Shown piece by piece: positions 1-8,480 of a stretch of DNA of 58,416 nucleotides (position 1 is the first letter of the stretch; the number at the start of each line of letters is the position of its first letter). The stretch lies in IMG/VR virus record IMGVR_UViG_3300009130_000037, positions 1 through 58,416 of that record, one strand, 5' to 3'. The notes under the pieces are model-generated. The model ran no database searches and was not told where the DNA came from. It saw only the letters and a program-made list of their open reading frames with translations. This DNA comes from a virus. The translations under genes and the position numbers were made by a program.

Positions 1-1149
1 ACAACAATAGGCGGAACTATAGACTCCTCAAAAGAGTATTTTATAGATGGGGTTATAGATTTAGGTACTACCCAAATAACAGTACCCTCTACAGGTATTT
101 CTATAAAGGGTTATAATTTTGATGCTTCTGCTTTAGTTAGTACTGAAAATAATTACACTATGTTTGTTAGTGATGTTGGAGGCTCAGGTAATGTTCTTAT
201 GTCTGACTTATATATAGAAACATCAGGGACTTCATCTAAGGTTTACGATTTAATAGACGCTACGGGGTTTAATGCTATTGAGGTTAATACAATTAACTAC
301 ATAGATTGCACGTCTTTAGGTGTTATTGATGGTTATAGGCAAGGATTAGAAACGGGAACGGGTCGTTTTGGTGGTACTCCTGAGTTAGAGTTAAAAAATA
401 CTTGGGTAGGCGGTTACTTTATAGATACATCAATCGTCAGAAGTTTAACAGATGGTTCTTATTCTCTTTTTAAAGCAGGAACGGGTTTTAGTATGTCGTC
501 AAGATTTAGAAGCAATATGAATGTTGATTTACCTGCTTCTGCGTCTTTTTGTGATTTTGCATCATCGAACTTTGTAAATCCATCCACGCTACAAATAACG
601 AATATGATAATGACCAGAGCAGGAGTTTCTGATGCAACAGATAGTAATTATTTTCCAAATATAACAGAAAAAGAGATTGCGTCAATTTTTACAGATAATC
701 AAGGTTTACCAAACACATTTGTAGGCGGTAAATTAAATTTGTCCGCTGAGGGTTTAACCACGATAACATTCAATACACCTACTCCAATTTTAGGAACTTT
801 TACAGCATCAGAGTTACAACATTTCGATAGCCCCGCTAACGGTCAATTAAGACATCTAGGAAAAGACCCTAGAGAGTACTTAGTTAACTTTGACTTTGTT
901 TTAGAAGGCGGAGCAAATGACGATTATAAAATAGAGTTAGTTGTTAATGACGGTAGTGATACGGTAGTTTATGGACAAACAAGAGTAATTAATAATATAG
1001 TAGGAGGCCGAGATGTAGCATTTTATAATGGCTCTGTTAATATAATTTTAAATCAAAATGAGTACTGTTTTTGGCAAGTTACAAATTTAACTGATGGTAC
1101 AAATTGTACACTAGAATTAGATAGTACATTCACAGTAAACGCAAGATAA
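1..1149 (+). CDS. Tail fibre / receptor-binding-like protein, 3' part
   Basis: The frame is open from the first base of the window, so the N-terminus lies outside it and about 382 residues of the C-terminal part are visible. The first internal ATG is at 160, but in-frame protein-like sequence continues upstream of it. The protein is rich in Gly, Thr, Ser, Asn and Asp in short strand-like runs, as in beta-helical phage fibres or spikes. The C-terminal 100 residues look like a compact beta domain. It sits immediately upstream of the lysis genes. There is no catalytic motif and no family I can name, so the fibre role is inferred from composition and position. Confidence 0.55.
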   Translation, partial: TTIGGTIDSSKEYFIDGVIDLGTTQITVPSTGISIKGYNFDASALVSTENNYTMFVSDVGGSGNVLMSDLYIETSGTSSKVYDLIDATGFNAIEVNTINYIDCTSLGVIDGYRQGLETGTGRFGGTPELELKNTWVGGYFIDTSIVRSLTDGSYSLFKAGTGFSMSSRFRSNMNVDLPASASFCDFASSNFVNPSTLQITNMIMTRAGVSDATDSNYFPNITEKEIASIFTDNQGLPNTFVGGKLNLSAEGLTTITFNTPTPILGTFTASELQHFDSPANGQLRHLGKDPREYLVNFDFVLEGGANDDYKIELVVNDGSDTVVYGQTRVINNIVGGRDVAFYNGSVNIILNQNEYCFWQVTNLTDGTNCTLELDSTFTVNAR

Positions 1150-1170
1150 TAAACAATAAATAAAATTCGA

Positions 1171-1401
1171 ATGAAAACACAACTAGATACATTGATAGCA
1201 CAGACACCAGACATATTACAAAAGCACCCTCTAATAGGAGGATTAGGAGGAACGGGTGCAGGAGTTCTATATTGGATAGAAATAGCAGGCCCTATATTAT
1301 CATTTGTTGGTGTATGTTTAGGGGTAGGAATCGCAGCTATTACATTACATCTTAAGATGATGGAGTGGAAAGAGAAACGAAATAAACGTAAAAACAAATA
1401 A
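1171..1401 (+). CDS. Small single-TM protein, possible holin or lysis accessory
   Basis: The product has 76 residues. A hydrophobic segment spans roughly residues 33-60 (VLYWIEIAGPILSFVGVCLG and onward), and the tail is strongly basic and ends in KRNKRKNK. One membrane span with a charged cytoplasmic tail, lying directly before the endolysin gene (stop at 1401, next ATG at 1403), suggests a lysis role. A more typical holin is encoded at 2361, so this may instead be an antiholin or a membrane-associated virion component. Function is inferred from position only. Confidence 0.5.
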   Translation: MKTQLDTLIAQTPDILQKHPLIGGLGGTGAGVLYWIEIAGPILSFVGVCLGVGIAAITLHLKMMEWKEKRNKRKNK

Positions 1402-1402
1402 T

Positions 1403-1897
1403 ATGAAACTAAGTAACAATTTATCATTGAAAGAAGCAACTAAATCTAACACAGCTATTAAGTATGGTATCAGTAATGAGCCTACTCCAGAGCATTTAGA
1501 GAATATGAAGGTAACAGCTGAGAAGATATTTCAGCCTTTAAGAGAACACTTCAATATTCCTATAGGACTTACGTCTATGTATAGATCAAAAGATCTTAAC
1601 TCTAAGATAGGAGGAGCTAAAAGCTCTAGTCATCTAACAGGACAAGCTATGGATATCGATGCAGATAGATTAGGAGGACAAGTACTAGATGAAGAAGGGA
1701 ATAAAGTTGACTTAACTAATAAGATGATATATGATTGGATCGTAGCTAATTTAGAGTTCGATACTATTATATGGGAATTTGGTACTAGTGATGAACCTGC
1801 TTGGGTCCATGTCTCGTATAGAGAAGGGAACAACAGGAACAGAAGATTAAAAGCTTACAAAGACTCGAATAGAAAAACACAATATAGCATAATATAA
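1403..1897 (+). CDS. Endolysin, M15-type zinc D,D-/L,D-peptidase
   Basis: The protein has 164 residues, the usual size for a single-domain M15 phage peptidase. The M15 signature is clear: SMYRS (Arg61), SSHLTGQAMDID giving zinc ligands His77 and Asp84, and WVHVS giving His136. Glu125 or Asp130 precede the last ligand and may supply the catalytic acid. The family cleaves peptide cross-links in peptidoglycan. No signal peptide is visible, so release would need the holin encoded nearby. The gene starts two bases after the previous stop and is followed by two membrane-protein genes, forming a lysis cassette. Confidence 0.85.
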   Translation: MKLSNNLSLKEATKSNTAIKYGISNEPTPEHLENMKVTAEKIFQPLREHFNIPIGLTSMYRSKDLNSKIGGAKSSSHLTGQAMDIDADRLGGQVLDEEGNKVDLTNKMIYDWIVANLEFDTIIWEFGTSDEPAWVHVSYREGNNRNRRLKAYKDSNRKTQYSII

Positions 1898-1899
1898 TA

Positions 1900-2349
1900 A
1901 TGAAACTATGGACAAAAATTCAAGAAAACTTAGTAGCTTCAATAGCTACACTAGTTGCAGGAGTAATATTAACAGCTTTCCTTACAGTCGGAGACTGGAC
2001 TAAGAAAGGAAAAGAGCTAGAAGATAATAAAATATTAGATTCACGTATAATGTCTGTAATGTTATCTGATAGTGCCCAGACTAAATTTGTGGCACAAGAT
2101 AAAATTAAGAACTTTGTTCATAAAGTTAGGTTAGAAGCATTTGAAGACGCTAGACACCAGGATAGTTTGAAGGTTAAAATGTCTGCTTATTTAAGCACAG
2201 AGACAGGGATGACCAAAGAAGCTTTAATGGATACCCTGGCTGTGATACTTAACGAGAGAAAAGTAGGTAAGAAGTTTATAACGAATAATCAATGTATAAA
2301 GAACTCTAAACAATATGGTAGAGGGAGAAGTGTACTAACAGGGATGTAA
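1900..2349 (+). CDS. Membrane-anchored protein of the lysis cassette
   Basis: The product has 149 residues. A single hydrophobic span near residues 12-32 (LVASIATLVAGVILTAFLTV) follows a short basic N-terminus, and the remainder is a charged, largely helical soluble domain. The topology, an N-terminal anchor with a helical domain outside, is like an inner-membrane spanin, and the gene lies between endolysin and holin. No lipoprotein partner is seen overlapping it. I do not recognise the family; the spanin idea is inference from topology and neighbours. Confidence 0.5.
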   Translation: MKLWTKIQENLVASIATLVAGVILTAFLTVGDWTKKGKELEDNKILDSRIMSVMLSDSAQTKFVAQDKIKNFVHKVRLEAFEDARHQDSLKVKMSAYLSTETGMTKEALMDTLAVILNERKVGKKFITNNQCIKNSKQYGRGRSVLTGM

Positions 2350-2360
2350 AACATATAGAT

Positions 2361-2867
2361 ATGGGAAAAGAAAAGAAAGCATTTAAGGATACACTATTTG
2401 GAAAGATAGTAAGTAAAGCAGGAGGCATCATTAAAGATGTACCTACTGTTATGGGGCAAGTAGCTGCTGGTAACTATATAGGAGCTATAGCAACTGTTGC
2501 TGGAAACTTGGAGAATAGTAAAGACCCTAAGGCTCCTCAAATCCTTAATGAGTTAACTATAAAGATGGAAGAGATTAAACTTGAACTAGCTCGTGTAGAA
2601 TTAGAGGAGTTTAGAATAGGAGAGGAAAACGTTACTAAAAGATGGACTGCAGATATGATGTCTGATTCATGGTTAAGTAAGAACATTAGACCTTTAGGTA
2701 TGGCTTGGGTATTAATTATGACTACTGCACTCATGGTAGTTGCATGGGCAGGCGTGACAACTCCTTTACAAGTAATTACTATGTTTGGAGGATTAGCTAC
2801 TACTATTACAGGAGGTTACTATGTACTTCGTACTGTAGAGAAAAGAAATACTAATAAATATAAATAA
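2361..2867 (+). CDS. Holin, 3-TM GTA/phage type
   Basis: The product has 168 residues. The N-terminal half is amphipathic, followed by a helical charged stretch (residues 70-100). The signature region RWTADMMSDSWLSKNIRPLG at about residues 92-111 precedes two C-terminal membrane segments (WVLIMTTALMVVAWAGV, and LQVITMFGGLATTITGGYYV). A W-x-x-D...SWLS-x-N-x-RP motif before the hydrophobic part is typical of the GTA_holin_3TM family. Holins of this kind permeabilise the inner membrane at the time of lysis. Location beside the M15 endolysin supports the call. Confidence 0.7.
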   Translation: MGKEKKAFKDTLFGKIVSKAGGIIKDVPTVMGQVAAGNYIGAIATVAGNLENSKDPKAPQILNELTIKMEEIKLELARVELEEFRIGEENVTKRWTADMMSDSWLSKNIRPLGMAWVLIMTTALMVVAWAGVTTPLQVITMFGGLATTITGGYYVLRTVEKRNTNKYK

Positions 2868-2874
2868 TAGAATA

Positions 2875-3474
2875 ATGAGCCTAATACATAACGCAAACAA
2901 ACTACGTCTATTTAAAGGAAAAGTAAAACCTAACTATAGACCATTTAAAGATAACACAACAGGAGTAAGAGCTGCTGATGTAGATAATGTAGTAGAAAAG
3001 ATATATGAAGAATTAGAAGGTATAGATTCAAGTATTGCTTCTTTAACTGCACCTGGTATAACAAACCATGTAGATGTTACATTAACTCAAGCTGAGGTTA
3101 GATCTTTAAGTAGTGCTAACGGAGGTTATGGATATAAGTTTTTAGATGCGCCTGGAGCAGATAAAATTTATGTAATAACAAGTAACCCTGTTTACTATTG
3201 GAATGTGACAGGAGGAACTGTAGCAGCTTCTGATATATGGTTGTATAATGCTAGTACTACTGCACAATACTTTACATCTAGTCCTTCATCGGCTTTAGTT
3301 CCGTTTACATTATATAACATACCGAATGTATATAATACTGAAACAGATGCAGGAACAGACGGGTTAGCACCAGGAAATAACGATCCTCTTTATATGTATG
3401 CGTCTGTAGAGATGTCTGCTTATGAAGGAACACTAAGAGTTCAATTTGATTATAAAGTAATAGATTTTAGCTAA
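2875..3474 (+). CDS. Virion appendage-type protein, paralogous N-terminus with next gene
   Basis: The product has 199 residues. The first 55 residues (MSLIHNANKLRLFKGKV..., ending near EKIYEELEGIDSS) align by eye with the start of the downstream protein at 3474, so the two share an N-terminal module. The rest is beta-rich, with Gly/Thr/Ser/Asn-rich segments. Stop and next start overlap as TAATG at 3471-3476. A shared N-terminal anchor with different C-terminal domains is common in phage decoration or fibre proteins that dock on one site. The structural role is an inference. Confidence 0.5.
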   Translation: MSLIHNANKLRLFKGKVKPNYRPFKDNTTGVRAADVDNVVEKIYEELEGIDSSIASLTAPGITNHVDVTLTQAEVRSLSSANGGYGYKFLDAPGADKIYVITSNPVYYWNVTGGTVAASDIWLYNASTTAQYFTSSPSSALVPFTLYNIPNVYNTETDAGTDGLAPGNNDPLYMYASVEMSAYEGTLRVQFDYKVIDFS

Positions 3475-4037
3475 TGGCATTAATATACACCGCAGATAAA
3501 TGGAAGTTACTAGATGATAGAGCTCCAGTTCATGGATTAGAAAAGTTTAAATTTGATAATATTAGTATCAGACCTTCTCATATTGATGCTATTATAGAGG
3601 GTCTTTACGAAGAACTTACTGCACTAGAATCTGCAGTAGGAGGAGGCGGAGGAGGAGACTATATATCATATAGAGCTTTACTCACACAGGTAGGAGAAGC
3701 AGCACCTACAGCTTCTGTTTTAGAGGATGAAATAGTAGGTACTTATACATATGTAGCACCAGGGCATTATCAGTTTAGGTCTGTCGGTGCTTTCACAGAT
3801 GCAAATAAAGTAGAAGTAAGTATAGAAAATGCACAAGTCTTAGCATTAACTATGTCTAATGATGTTTTTCATGTAATAAGTGCGACTAGGTTAGATGCAA
3901 ATACTATTACAATTAAGACAGGTACTGTAAAAGATGATGGGTTCGAGCACCTTATAATGAATGGAAACTCTGCTGATACATTTACACTTAATGATATATT
4001 ACTTAATACTCCTTTTGTTATACGAGTATGGTCGTAA
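3474..4037 (+). CDS. Virion appendage-type protein, paralogue of preceding N-terminus
   Basis: The product has 187 residues. The N-terminus MALIYTADKWKLLDDRAPV and the helix IIEGLYEELTALES match the spacing and pattern of the protein encoded at 2875. A Gly-rich linker (VGGGGGGDY, about residue 55) joins it to a beta-rich C-terminal domain with no recognised fold. The module-linker-domain layout suggests a docking segment carrying an exposed domain, as in virion decoration proteins. It overlaps the SET-domain gene by 10 bases. Confidence 0.5.
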   Translation: MALIYTADKWKLLDDRAPVHGLEKFKFDNISIRPSHIDAIIEGLYEELTALESAVGGGGGGDYISYRALLTQVGEAAPTASVLEDEIVGTYTYVAPGHYQFRSVGAFTDANKVEVSIENAQVLALTMSNDVFHVISATRLDANTITIKTGTVKDDGFEHLIMNGNSADTFTLNDILLNTPFVIRVWS

Positions 4038-4336
4038 TAAAAGAAAGTGATATACACGGTAAAGGTGTATTTGCAGAAGTTGATATAAAGAAAGGAACTA
4101 TTTTAACTTGTGATGTACTAGAGATTATTGAACACCAGAGTATCTCAAAGTATCTCTTTCCTTATAGAGGTCACACAGTATGTTTACATATAGGATTTGG
4201 CACTTACTTAAATAGTAGTAGCTCTCCTAACTTGAAACATACTCATATAGATAAAGAAAAGAACATTAGTTATTTCGAAGTACTATCTGATATAGAGGCA
4301 CTTACAGAATTAACTTTAAATTATGGAATAAAATAA
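4028..4336 (+). CDS. SET-domain protein, putative lysine methyltransferase
   Basis: The protein has 102 residues, a minimal SET domain. The N-terminal SAM-binding motif is IHGKGVFA (residues 9-16), followed by IKKGTIL. The pseudoknot motif usually written NHSxxPN appears as NSSSSPN (62-68), and the domain ends with ELTLNYG (94-100), matching the usual E-L-T-x-x-Y-G. SET domains transfer methyl groups from S-adenosylmethionine to protein lysines. Small stand-alone SET proteins occur sporadically in bacteria and phages; targets are usually unknown. The usual His in the NHS motif is Ser here. The gene overlaps the upstream structural gene, so it is probably expressed late. Confidence 0.75.
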   Translation: MVVIKESDIHGKGVFAEVDIKKGTILTCDVLEIIEHQSISKYLFPYRGHTVCLHIGFGTYLNSSSSPNLKHTHIDKEKNISYFEVLSDIEALTELTLNYGIK

Positions 4337-4409
4337 AGAAAAGATTAGGTTATATAAATATATTTCCTAACTTAGCAATATATTAATATTAATAATTTAA
4401 ACTAAACAC

Positions 4410-4634
4410 ATGTTTGAAAAAAAAGATTTTGACCAATTAGGAGAAGTGTTTGCAGCAGCTAGAGCTCATTTAGCTAACGCACAGCCTCAAAACAGAGAAG
4501 GGATGGTAGGAATACTAAACTTCGAAGTAGAGCTTAAAGAAAAAATAGTAGCACTTATTCCTCAAGAGGATTTAGACAAGATGAAAGCTTCCCCTTCAAA
4601 AGAAGGAGAGGGAGAGCATAAGACAGAGGATTAA
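4410..4634 (+). CDS. Hypothetical small acidic protein
   Basis: The product has 74 residues, mostly charged and helical, beginning MFEKKDFDQLGEVF and ending in a Glu/Lys-rich tail (KEGEGEHKTED). No membrane span, cysteine or named motif is visible. It follows a 73-bp AT-rich gap and is directly followed by a terminator hairpin, so it ends a transcription unit. I do not recognise it. Confidence 0.55.
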   Translation: MFEKKDFDQLGEVFAAARAHLANAQPQNREGMVGILNFEVELKEKIVALIPQEDLDKMKASPSKEGEGEHKTED

Positions 4635-4639
4635 AAATT

Positions 4640-4666
4640 AAGAGGAGATATAACGTCTCCTCTTTT
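4640..4666 (+). terminator. Rho-independent terminator
   Basis: A perfect 9-bp stem AAGAGGAGA / TCTCCTCTT with a 7-base loop TATAACG is followed by a short T stretch, six bases after the stop of the gene ending at 4634. It would end transcription of the lysis/SET group, or reduce read-through into the phosphoesterase gene. Confidence 0.7.
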
Positions 4667-4687
4667 ACTAACAAATACATACGCAAT

Positions 4688-5440
4688 ATGCATTTAACAG
4701 ACGAACAAGAATATAAACAATTTTTAAAGTGGAAAGAGAAGCAACCTAAAGATAAACAAGAGTTGCCTAAACCATTTACTAAAGGAGATAAGAATAACGT
4801 ATTAGTCATAGGAGACTTACACGAACCGTTTTGTTTAGAACTCTATTTAGAGTTTTGTAGAGAACAACAAGAAAAGTATAACTGTGGTACAGTAGTATTT
4901 ATAGGAGACGTGATCGATAATCATTTTTCATCTTATCACGAAACTGATCCAGATGGATTAAGTGCGGGAGATGAGCTTACAATCGCTATTAGAAAGATAC
5001 AACGATGGTATGCAGTATTTCCTAAAGCAACAGTATTAATAGGAAATCATGATAGGCTGATAGCTAGAAAAGCAGTTACAGCTGGTATATCTTCAAGATG
5101 GGTAAGAGATTATTCTGAAGTCCTGGAAACACCAGGATGGAACTTTGTAGAGGAATACGAATTAAATGATGTAACATATATCCACGGAGAAGGAGGAACA
5201 GCTAGATCTAAAATGAAGAAAGAACTTCAATCAGTTGTACAAGGACACCTTCATTCACAAGGATATGTTGAATACGTTGTAGGAAAGAAATTTAAAATAT
5301 TTGGTATGCAAGTGGGATGTGGAATAGATAGAAACTCTTACGCTATGGCATACGGTAAGATGGGGCCTAAGCCTGTTATATCGTGTGGAGTTGTGTTAGG
5401 AACTAACCCTCAGCCTATACTTATACCTATGGATTTATAA
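4688..5440 (+). CDS. Calcineurin-like metallophosphoesterase
   Basis: The protein has 250 residues. All blocks of the calcineurin-like fold are present: GDLH (42-45), GDVIDN (73-78), GNHD (119-122), HGE (from 166) and GHLH (186-189), which together bind two metal ions. About 35 charged residues precede the domain. The family includes phosphodiesterases, nucleotidases and protein phosphatases, so the substrate cannot be told. It lies between virion-protein genes, after a terminator, suggesting its own promoter or read-through. Confidence 0.85.
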   Translation: MHLTDEQEYKQFLKWKEKQPKDKQELPKPFTKGDKNNVLVIGDLHEPFCLELYLEFCREQQEKYNCGTVVFIGDVIDNHFSSYHETDPDGLSAGDELTIAIRKIQRWYAVFPKATVLIGNHDRLIARKAVTAGISSRWVRDYSEVLETPGWNFVEEYELNDVTYIHGEGGTARSKMKKELQSVVQGHLHSQGYVEYVVGKKFKIFGMQVGCGIDRNSYAMAYGKMGPKPVISCGVVLGTNPQPILIPMDL

Positions 5441-5465
5441 TAACAAACAAGATAAATAATATATA

Positions 5466-5756
5466 ATGAGTGATTTAAAAGCTTTAAATAAAACATTACA
5501 GATGCTATTGGACTACTCTGTACTTGGTAAAAAGAGTCCAGTGTTTATTAGTGGTACTGATACGGTAACTATTAAAGATGGATTTTGTATTCATTTTAAA
5601 TCAGATACAGTTATTAATACTATAGTGTATGATGCTCATTCTTCATCAGATTCTATGAATGGAGAGGCTTATCTTGGAGGAGATAAGTTATTCATAAAAG
5701 GAATAACATCGATTAAATTAGATAGTGGAGAAGTTCACGTATACGAAGCTAAGTAA
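5466..5756 (+). CDS. Hypothetical small protein, possibly virion-associated
   Basis: The product has 96 residues. A short N-terminal helix (KALNKTLQMLLDYSV) is followed by a beta-rich segment with regular hydrophobic alternation (DTVTIKDGFCIHFKSDTVI), ending near a Gly-rich turn (YLGGDKLFIKGITSIKLDSG). The pattern resembles small jelly-roll or fibre-tip proteins. The stop at 5756 is two bases before the ATG of the LamG-repeat protein, so the two are probably co-translated. Family unknown. Confidence 0.5.
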   Translation: MSDLKALNKTLQMLLDYSVLGKKSPVFISGTDTVTIKDGFCIHFKSDTVINTIVYDAHSSSDSMNGEAYLGGDKLFIKGITSIKLDSGEVHVYEAK

Positions 5757-5758
5757 TA

Positions 5759-7978
5759 ATGTGGCCAGGAATTAGACTAGGATTAAATACAGTTAGAACT
5801 TTCTTAGGAGGGTTCAAATCCCTATGCTCATTTCTTTTTGACGGTACTGACGAATGTATAAATATAGACGAAGCATTAAATGACTTGTCTAGTACTACAG
5901 TTGGGACTTGGCTAGGAGTTTTCCAAATTATTGATTCTACTCCTAGTGCTACAGAAATGCTACTATCTTTTGGGGATGCGAGTGCAAATACTCACATTAA
6001 TTTGCAGTTAAGAACAGATGCTAAAATTAGGCTTGTGGGAAACCTGTCGGGTATTTCACAAATATTATTGACAACAGATGCAGCTGCGGTTTCAGATAAT
6101 ACTTGGCATACTATCGCAGCAGTTCAAGATGGAGTAAGCCCTGTAATTTATGTTGATGGTGTTGCAGTAGCTCAAACAGAAACAGGAGCAGATTCAACAT
6201 TTTGGTTTAATGATGCTAGTGGTTTAGATAATGGTAGAATAGGGTGTCTAAATTTCAATAGTGGCGGAGACCAATTCAATTTCAATGGTTATACTAACTA
6301 TATTGCTTTATTAGATACTAATTTAAGTGCTGCTCAAGTATCAGCTTGGCACAATGGGGGGCTACCTAAATCAGCTAACTCTATGTTTGGAGCTAATTGT
6401 GTATGGGAAACAATACCACAAAATTCTTACACTTATGACACAGCTAATAGTGAGTTTGGTATTCCTAATACTGCTAACACTCCTATTGTTTCAAAATCTT
6501 TTGAACTTGATGCAGTAAATGAACACTTTGAACTTCAAACACTTGCTAATTATACAGACTACACTAACGGAACTGGTAAAGCATTTTCCATTCCTTTTGT
6601 AGTTAAAAAAGGAGCTAACGGAGGTTTTGAGCCTATAGTTGGTCAGTGGGACACTGCTACTAGTGATAAGGTTTGGTACATAGGTTTTTTATCAGATAAT
6701 ACTTTTACTTTTACAGCAAGGTCAACAGGGGGTTCTACAAAAGTTGCAGCTACAACTAGTACTTTTGATAGTTTAACAGATTTTTATGTAGGTATGGCAG
6801 TATTTGATTATAGCCAAAGTTTAGGTAGTAGAGTTTCAATTTATATGGATGGAGTTGATGAGGCAATGGGAGCTGACCCTGTTGAAGCAGACTTAAGAAC
6901 TTCAACACAAGAAACATTTATAGGGTTGATACAAAGCACCTATGCTGATTTAACTATTAATCAAGTTGGATTAATTAATAAAGCCGTTACATTTGCAGAA
7001 TATCAAACGTGGTACAATAACGGCAATCCTTTAAATATGCTTACTCATTTTGGAACTGATTGTAAAGATTTTTTCAATCCTGATGATTCGGGAGACACCT
7101 CCCCGTTTACAGTAAATGATGGTACTAATCCAGCTACTTGGGTAAGTGCTAATATGGAAGATGCAGATAAGAAATTTAGAAGCCTTAACGTAGCTTATTC
7201 TGTTAATATGGAAAGCACAGACAAATACTGTAACATAAGTCCATTTATGTACACAATACTAAATTCATTCTTATTAGATGGTGTTGATGAATCATTTAAT
7301 ACAGATGATGTTTTAACTCCTTTAGCAACTACAACAACTGGGACTTGGTTAGGTTCTTTTTATATAATTGATGCTACTCCAACTGGGACTGAGTATTTAC
7401 TTAGTTTTGGAGACACTGATGCAAACACAGACTTAAGTGTTATGATTTTAACAGGAGGTCAGGTTAGAGCAGAAGGGAAAGATTCATCAGCAAAATGGAG
7501 GGTAACTACTTCTGCTGCTGCTTATTCGGATAACAGTTGGGGAACACTAGCTATTACTGCTGACGGAGTTAATATGCCTAAAATATACATTGATGGAATA
7601 GAAGTAGCTCACGGAAATAATGTTACTACTGATACTAGTTTATGGTTTAGTGATTTATCATCTCAACTTGATAACGGTAGAATAGGAAGTGTCAGTATTA
7701 ATAGTGCTGGGGATGCTAATAACTTTAATGGGAATGTAGGTCAAGTAGCTTTCTTAGACACAGAATTATCAGCAGCACAAGTTTTATCTTGGCATAATGG
7801 AGGCTCACCATTAAATCCACAAATAGAGTTTGGTTCTAGCTGTAAGTTCTTTTTTAATCCAGAGAATAGTGGGTCAACTGCTGAGTTTACTGTAAATGAC
7901 CCTATTAATAATATAGATGCAGTTTCAGTTAATTTAGAAGATGCAGATAAAACAACAACAACTCCTTATCCGAGTTAA
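5759..7978 (+). CDS. Triple LamG/concanavalin-like repeat protein, probable adhesin or fibre
   Basis: The protein has 739 residues and contains three tandem beta-sandwich domains, starting near residues 27, 248 and 504. Each begins with an F/L-x-x-D-x-x-[DN]-E strand (FDGTDECINID, FELDAVNEHFEL, LLDGVDESFNTD). Each carries a VYxDG or IYxDG strand. Each closes about 170 residues later with N-G-G/N-x-P followed by FGxxC (near 197, 418, 678). Repeats 1 and 3 are closest, with shared GTWLG, LLSFGD, LDNGRIG and LSAAQV. The LamG/concanavalin-like fold typically binds glycans, so a role in host-surface recognition is likely. No signal peptide is present. The domain call is by pattern, not by search. 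Confidence 0.7.
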   Translation: MWPGIRLGLNTVRTFLGGFKSLCSFLFDGTDECINIDEALNDLSSTTVGTWLGVFQIIDSTPSATEMLLSFGDASANTHINLQLRTDAKIRLVGNLSGISQILLTTDAAAVSDNTWHTIAAVQDGVSPVIYVDGVAVAQTETGADSTFWFNDASGLDNGRIGCLNFNSGGDQFNFNGYTNYIALLDTNLSAAQVSAWHNGGLPKSANSMFGANCVWETIPQNSYTYDTANSEFGIPNTANTPIVSKSFELDAVNEHFELQTLANYTDYTNGTGKAFSIPFVVKKGANGGFEPIVGQWDTATSDKVWYIGFLSDNTFTFTARSTGGSTKVAATTSTFDSLTDFYVGMAVFDYSQSLGSRVSIYMDGVDEAMGADPVEADLRTSTQETFIGLIQSTYADLTINQVGLINKAVTFAEYQTWYNNGNPLNMLTHFGTDCKDFFNPDDSGDTSPFTVNDGTNPATWVSANMEDADKKFRSLNVAYSVNMESTDKYCNISPFMYTILNSFLLDGVDESFNTDDVLTPLATTTTGTWLGSFYIIDATPTGTEYLLSFGDTDANTDLSVMILTGGQVRAEGKDSSAKWRVTTSAAAYSDNSWGTLAITADGVNMPKIYIDGIEVAHGNNVTTDTSLWFSDLSSQLDNGRIGSVSINSAGDANNFNGNVGQVAFLDTELSAAQVLSWHNGGSPLNPQIEFGSSCKFFFNPENSGSTAEFTVNDPINNIDAVSVNLEDADKTTTTPYPS

Positions 7979-7989
7979 AAATATAAACA

Positions 7990-8229
7990 ATGAATAACAA
8001 TACTTATTACTTAATAGATGAAACTCAACTAGACTTATGCGACCACGCTGAAATAGTAGAGAATAAAAACACTTTAACTCCTAGAGGTACTAGTGGAATG
8101 TATGTAATTAAAACTAAAGAAGGAATGACTTGTGAACATTTATCTAAAGTTCAATCTTACAATCATTCTGAAATAAAAGTAGAGCTGGCGAAGGCCAAAT
8201 ATCAAGTAGAAAACATAAACATAGACTAA
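7990..8229 (+). CDS. Hypothetical small protein
   Basis: The product has 79 residues, including a central TPRGTSGMYVIKTKEG segment and an LSKVQSYNHSEIKVEL helix-strand stretch. No motif is recognised. The stop overlaps the next start as TAATG at 8227-8231, implying coupled translation with the gene at 8229. Position in the virion block suggests a structural or assembly role, but nothing in the sequence proves it. Confidence 0.5.
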   Translation: MNNNTYYLIDETQLDLCDHAEIVENKNTLTPRGTSGMYVIKTKEGMTCEHLSKVQSYNHSEIKVELAKAKYQVENINID

Positions 8230-8480
8230 TGGAAGAAATTAAATCAATCTCTAGTACCACAGGTAAGGGAGACAAGAAAGTAGAATCTCGTATCTCTGTA
8301 GAGGAGATAGCAAATGGATTTCTAATAATAGAGAATAAAGATTATAAAAACGCTAAAGGAGAATATAAGTATGAAACTACTAAGACATTCTCTAAGACTA
8401 ATCCTCTAGGGGAGAAGGCAGTAAGCAGTTTAAAAGCGGCTATGTTAAACAACATGCCAGGATCTAAAAAAGCACAATAA
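8229..8480 (+). CDS. Hypothetical small lysine-rich protein
   Basis: The product has 83 residues, Lys- and Glu-rich, with alternating strand pattern (VEEIANGFLIIENKDY, then YKYETTKTFSKTNPLGEK) and a basic C-terminus. No cysteine or membrane span is present. It is bracketed on both sides by TAATG stop/start overlaps, and therefore belongs to the same translational unit as the ring-like protein gene at 8480. I do not recognise it. Confidence 0.5.
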   Translation: MEEIKSISSTTGKGDKKVESRISVEEIANGFLIIENKDYKNAKGEYKYETTKTFSKTNPLGEKAVSSLKAAMLNNMPGSKKAQ

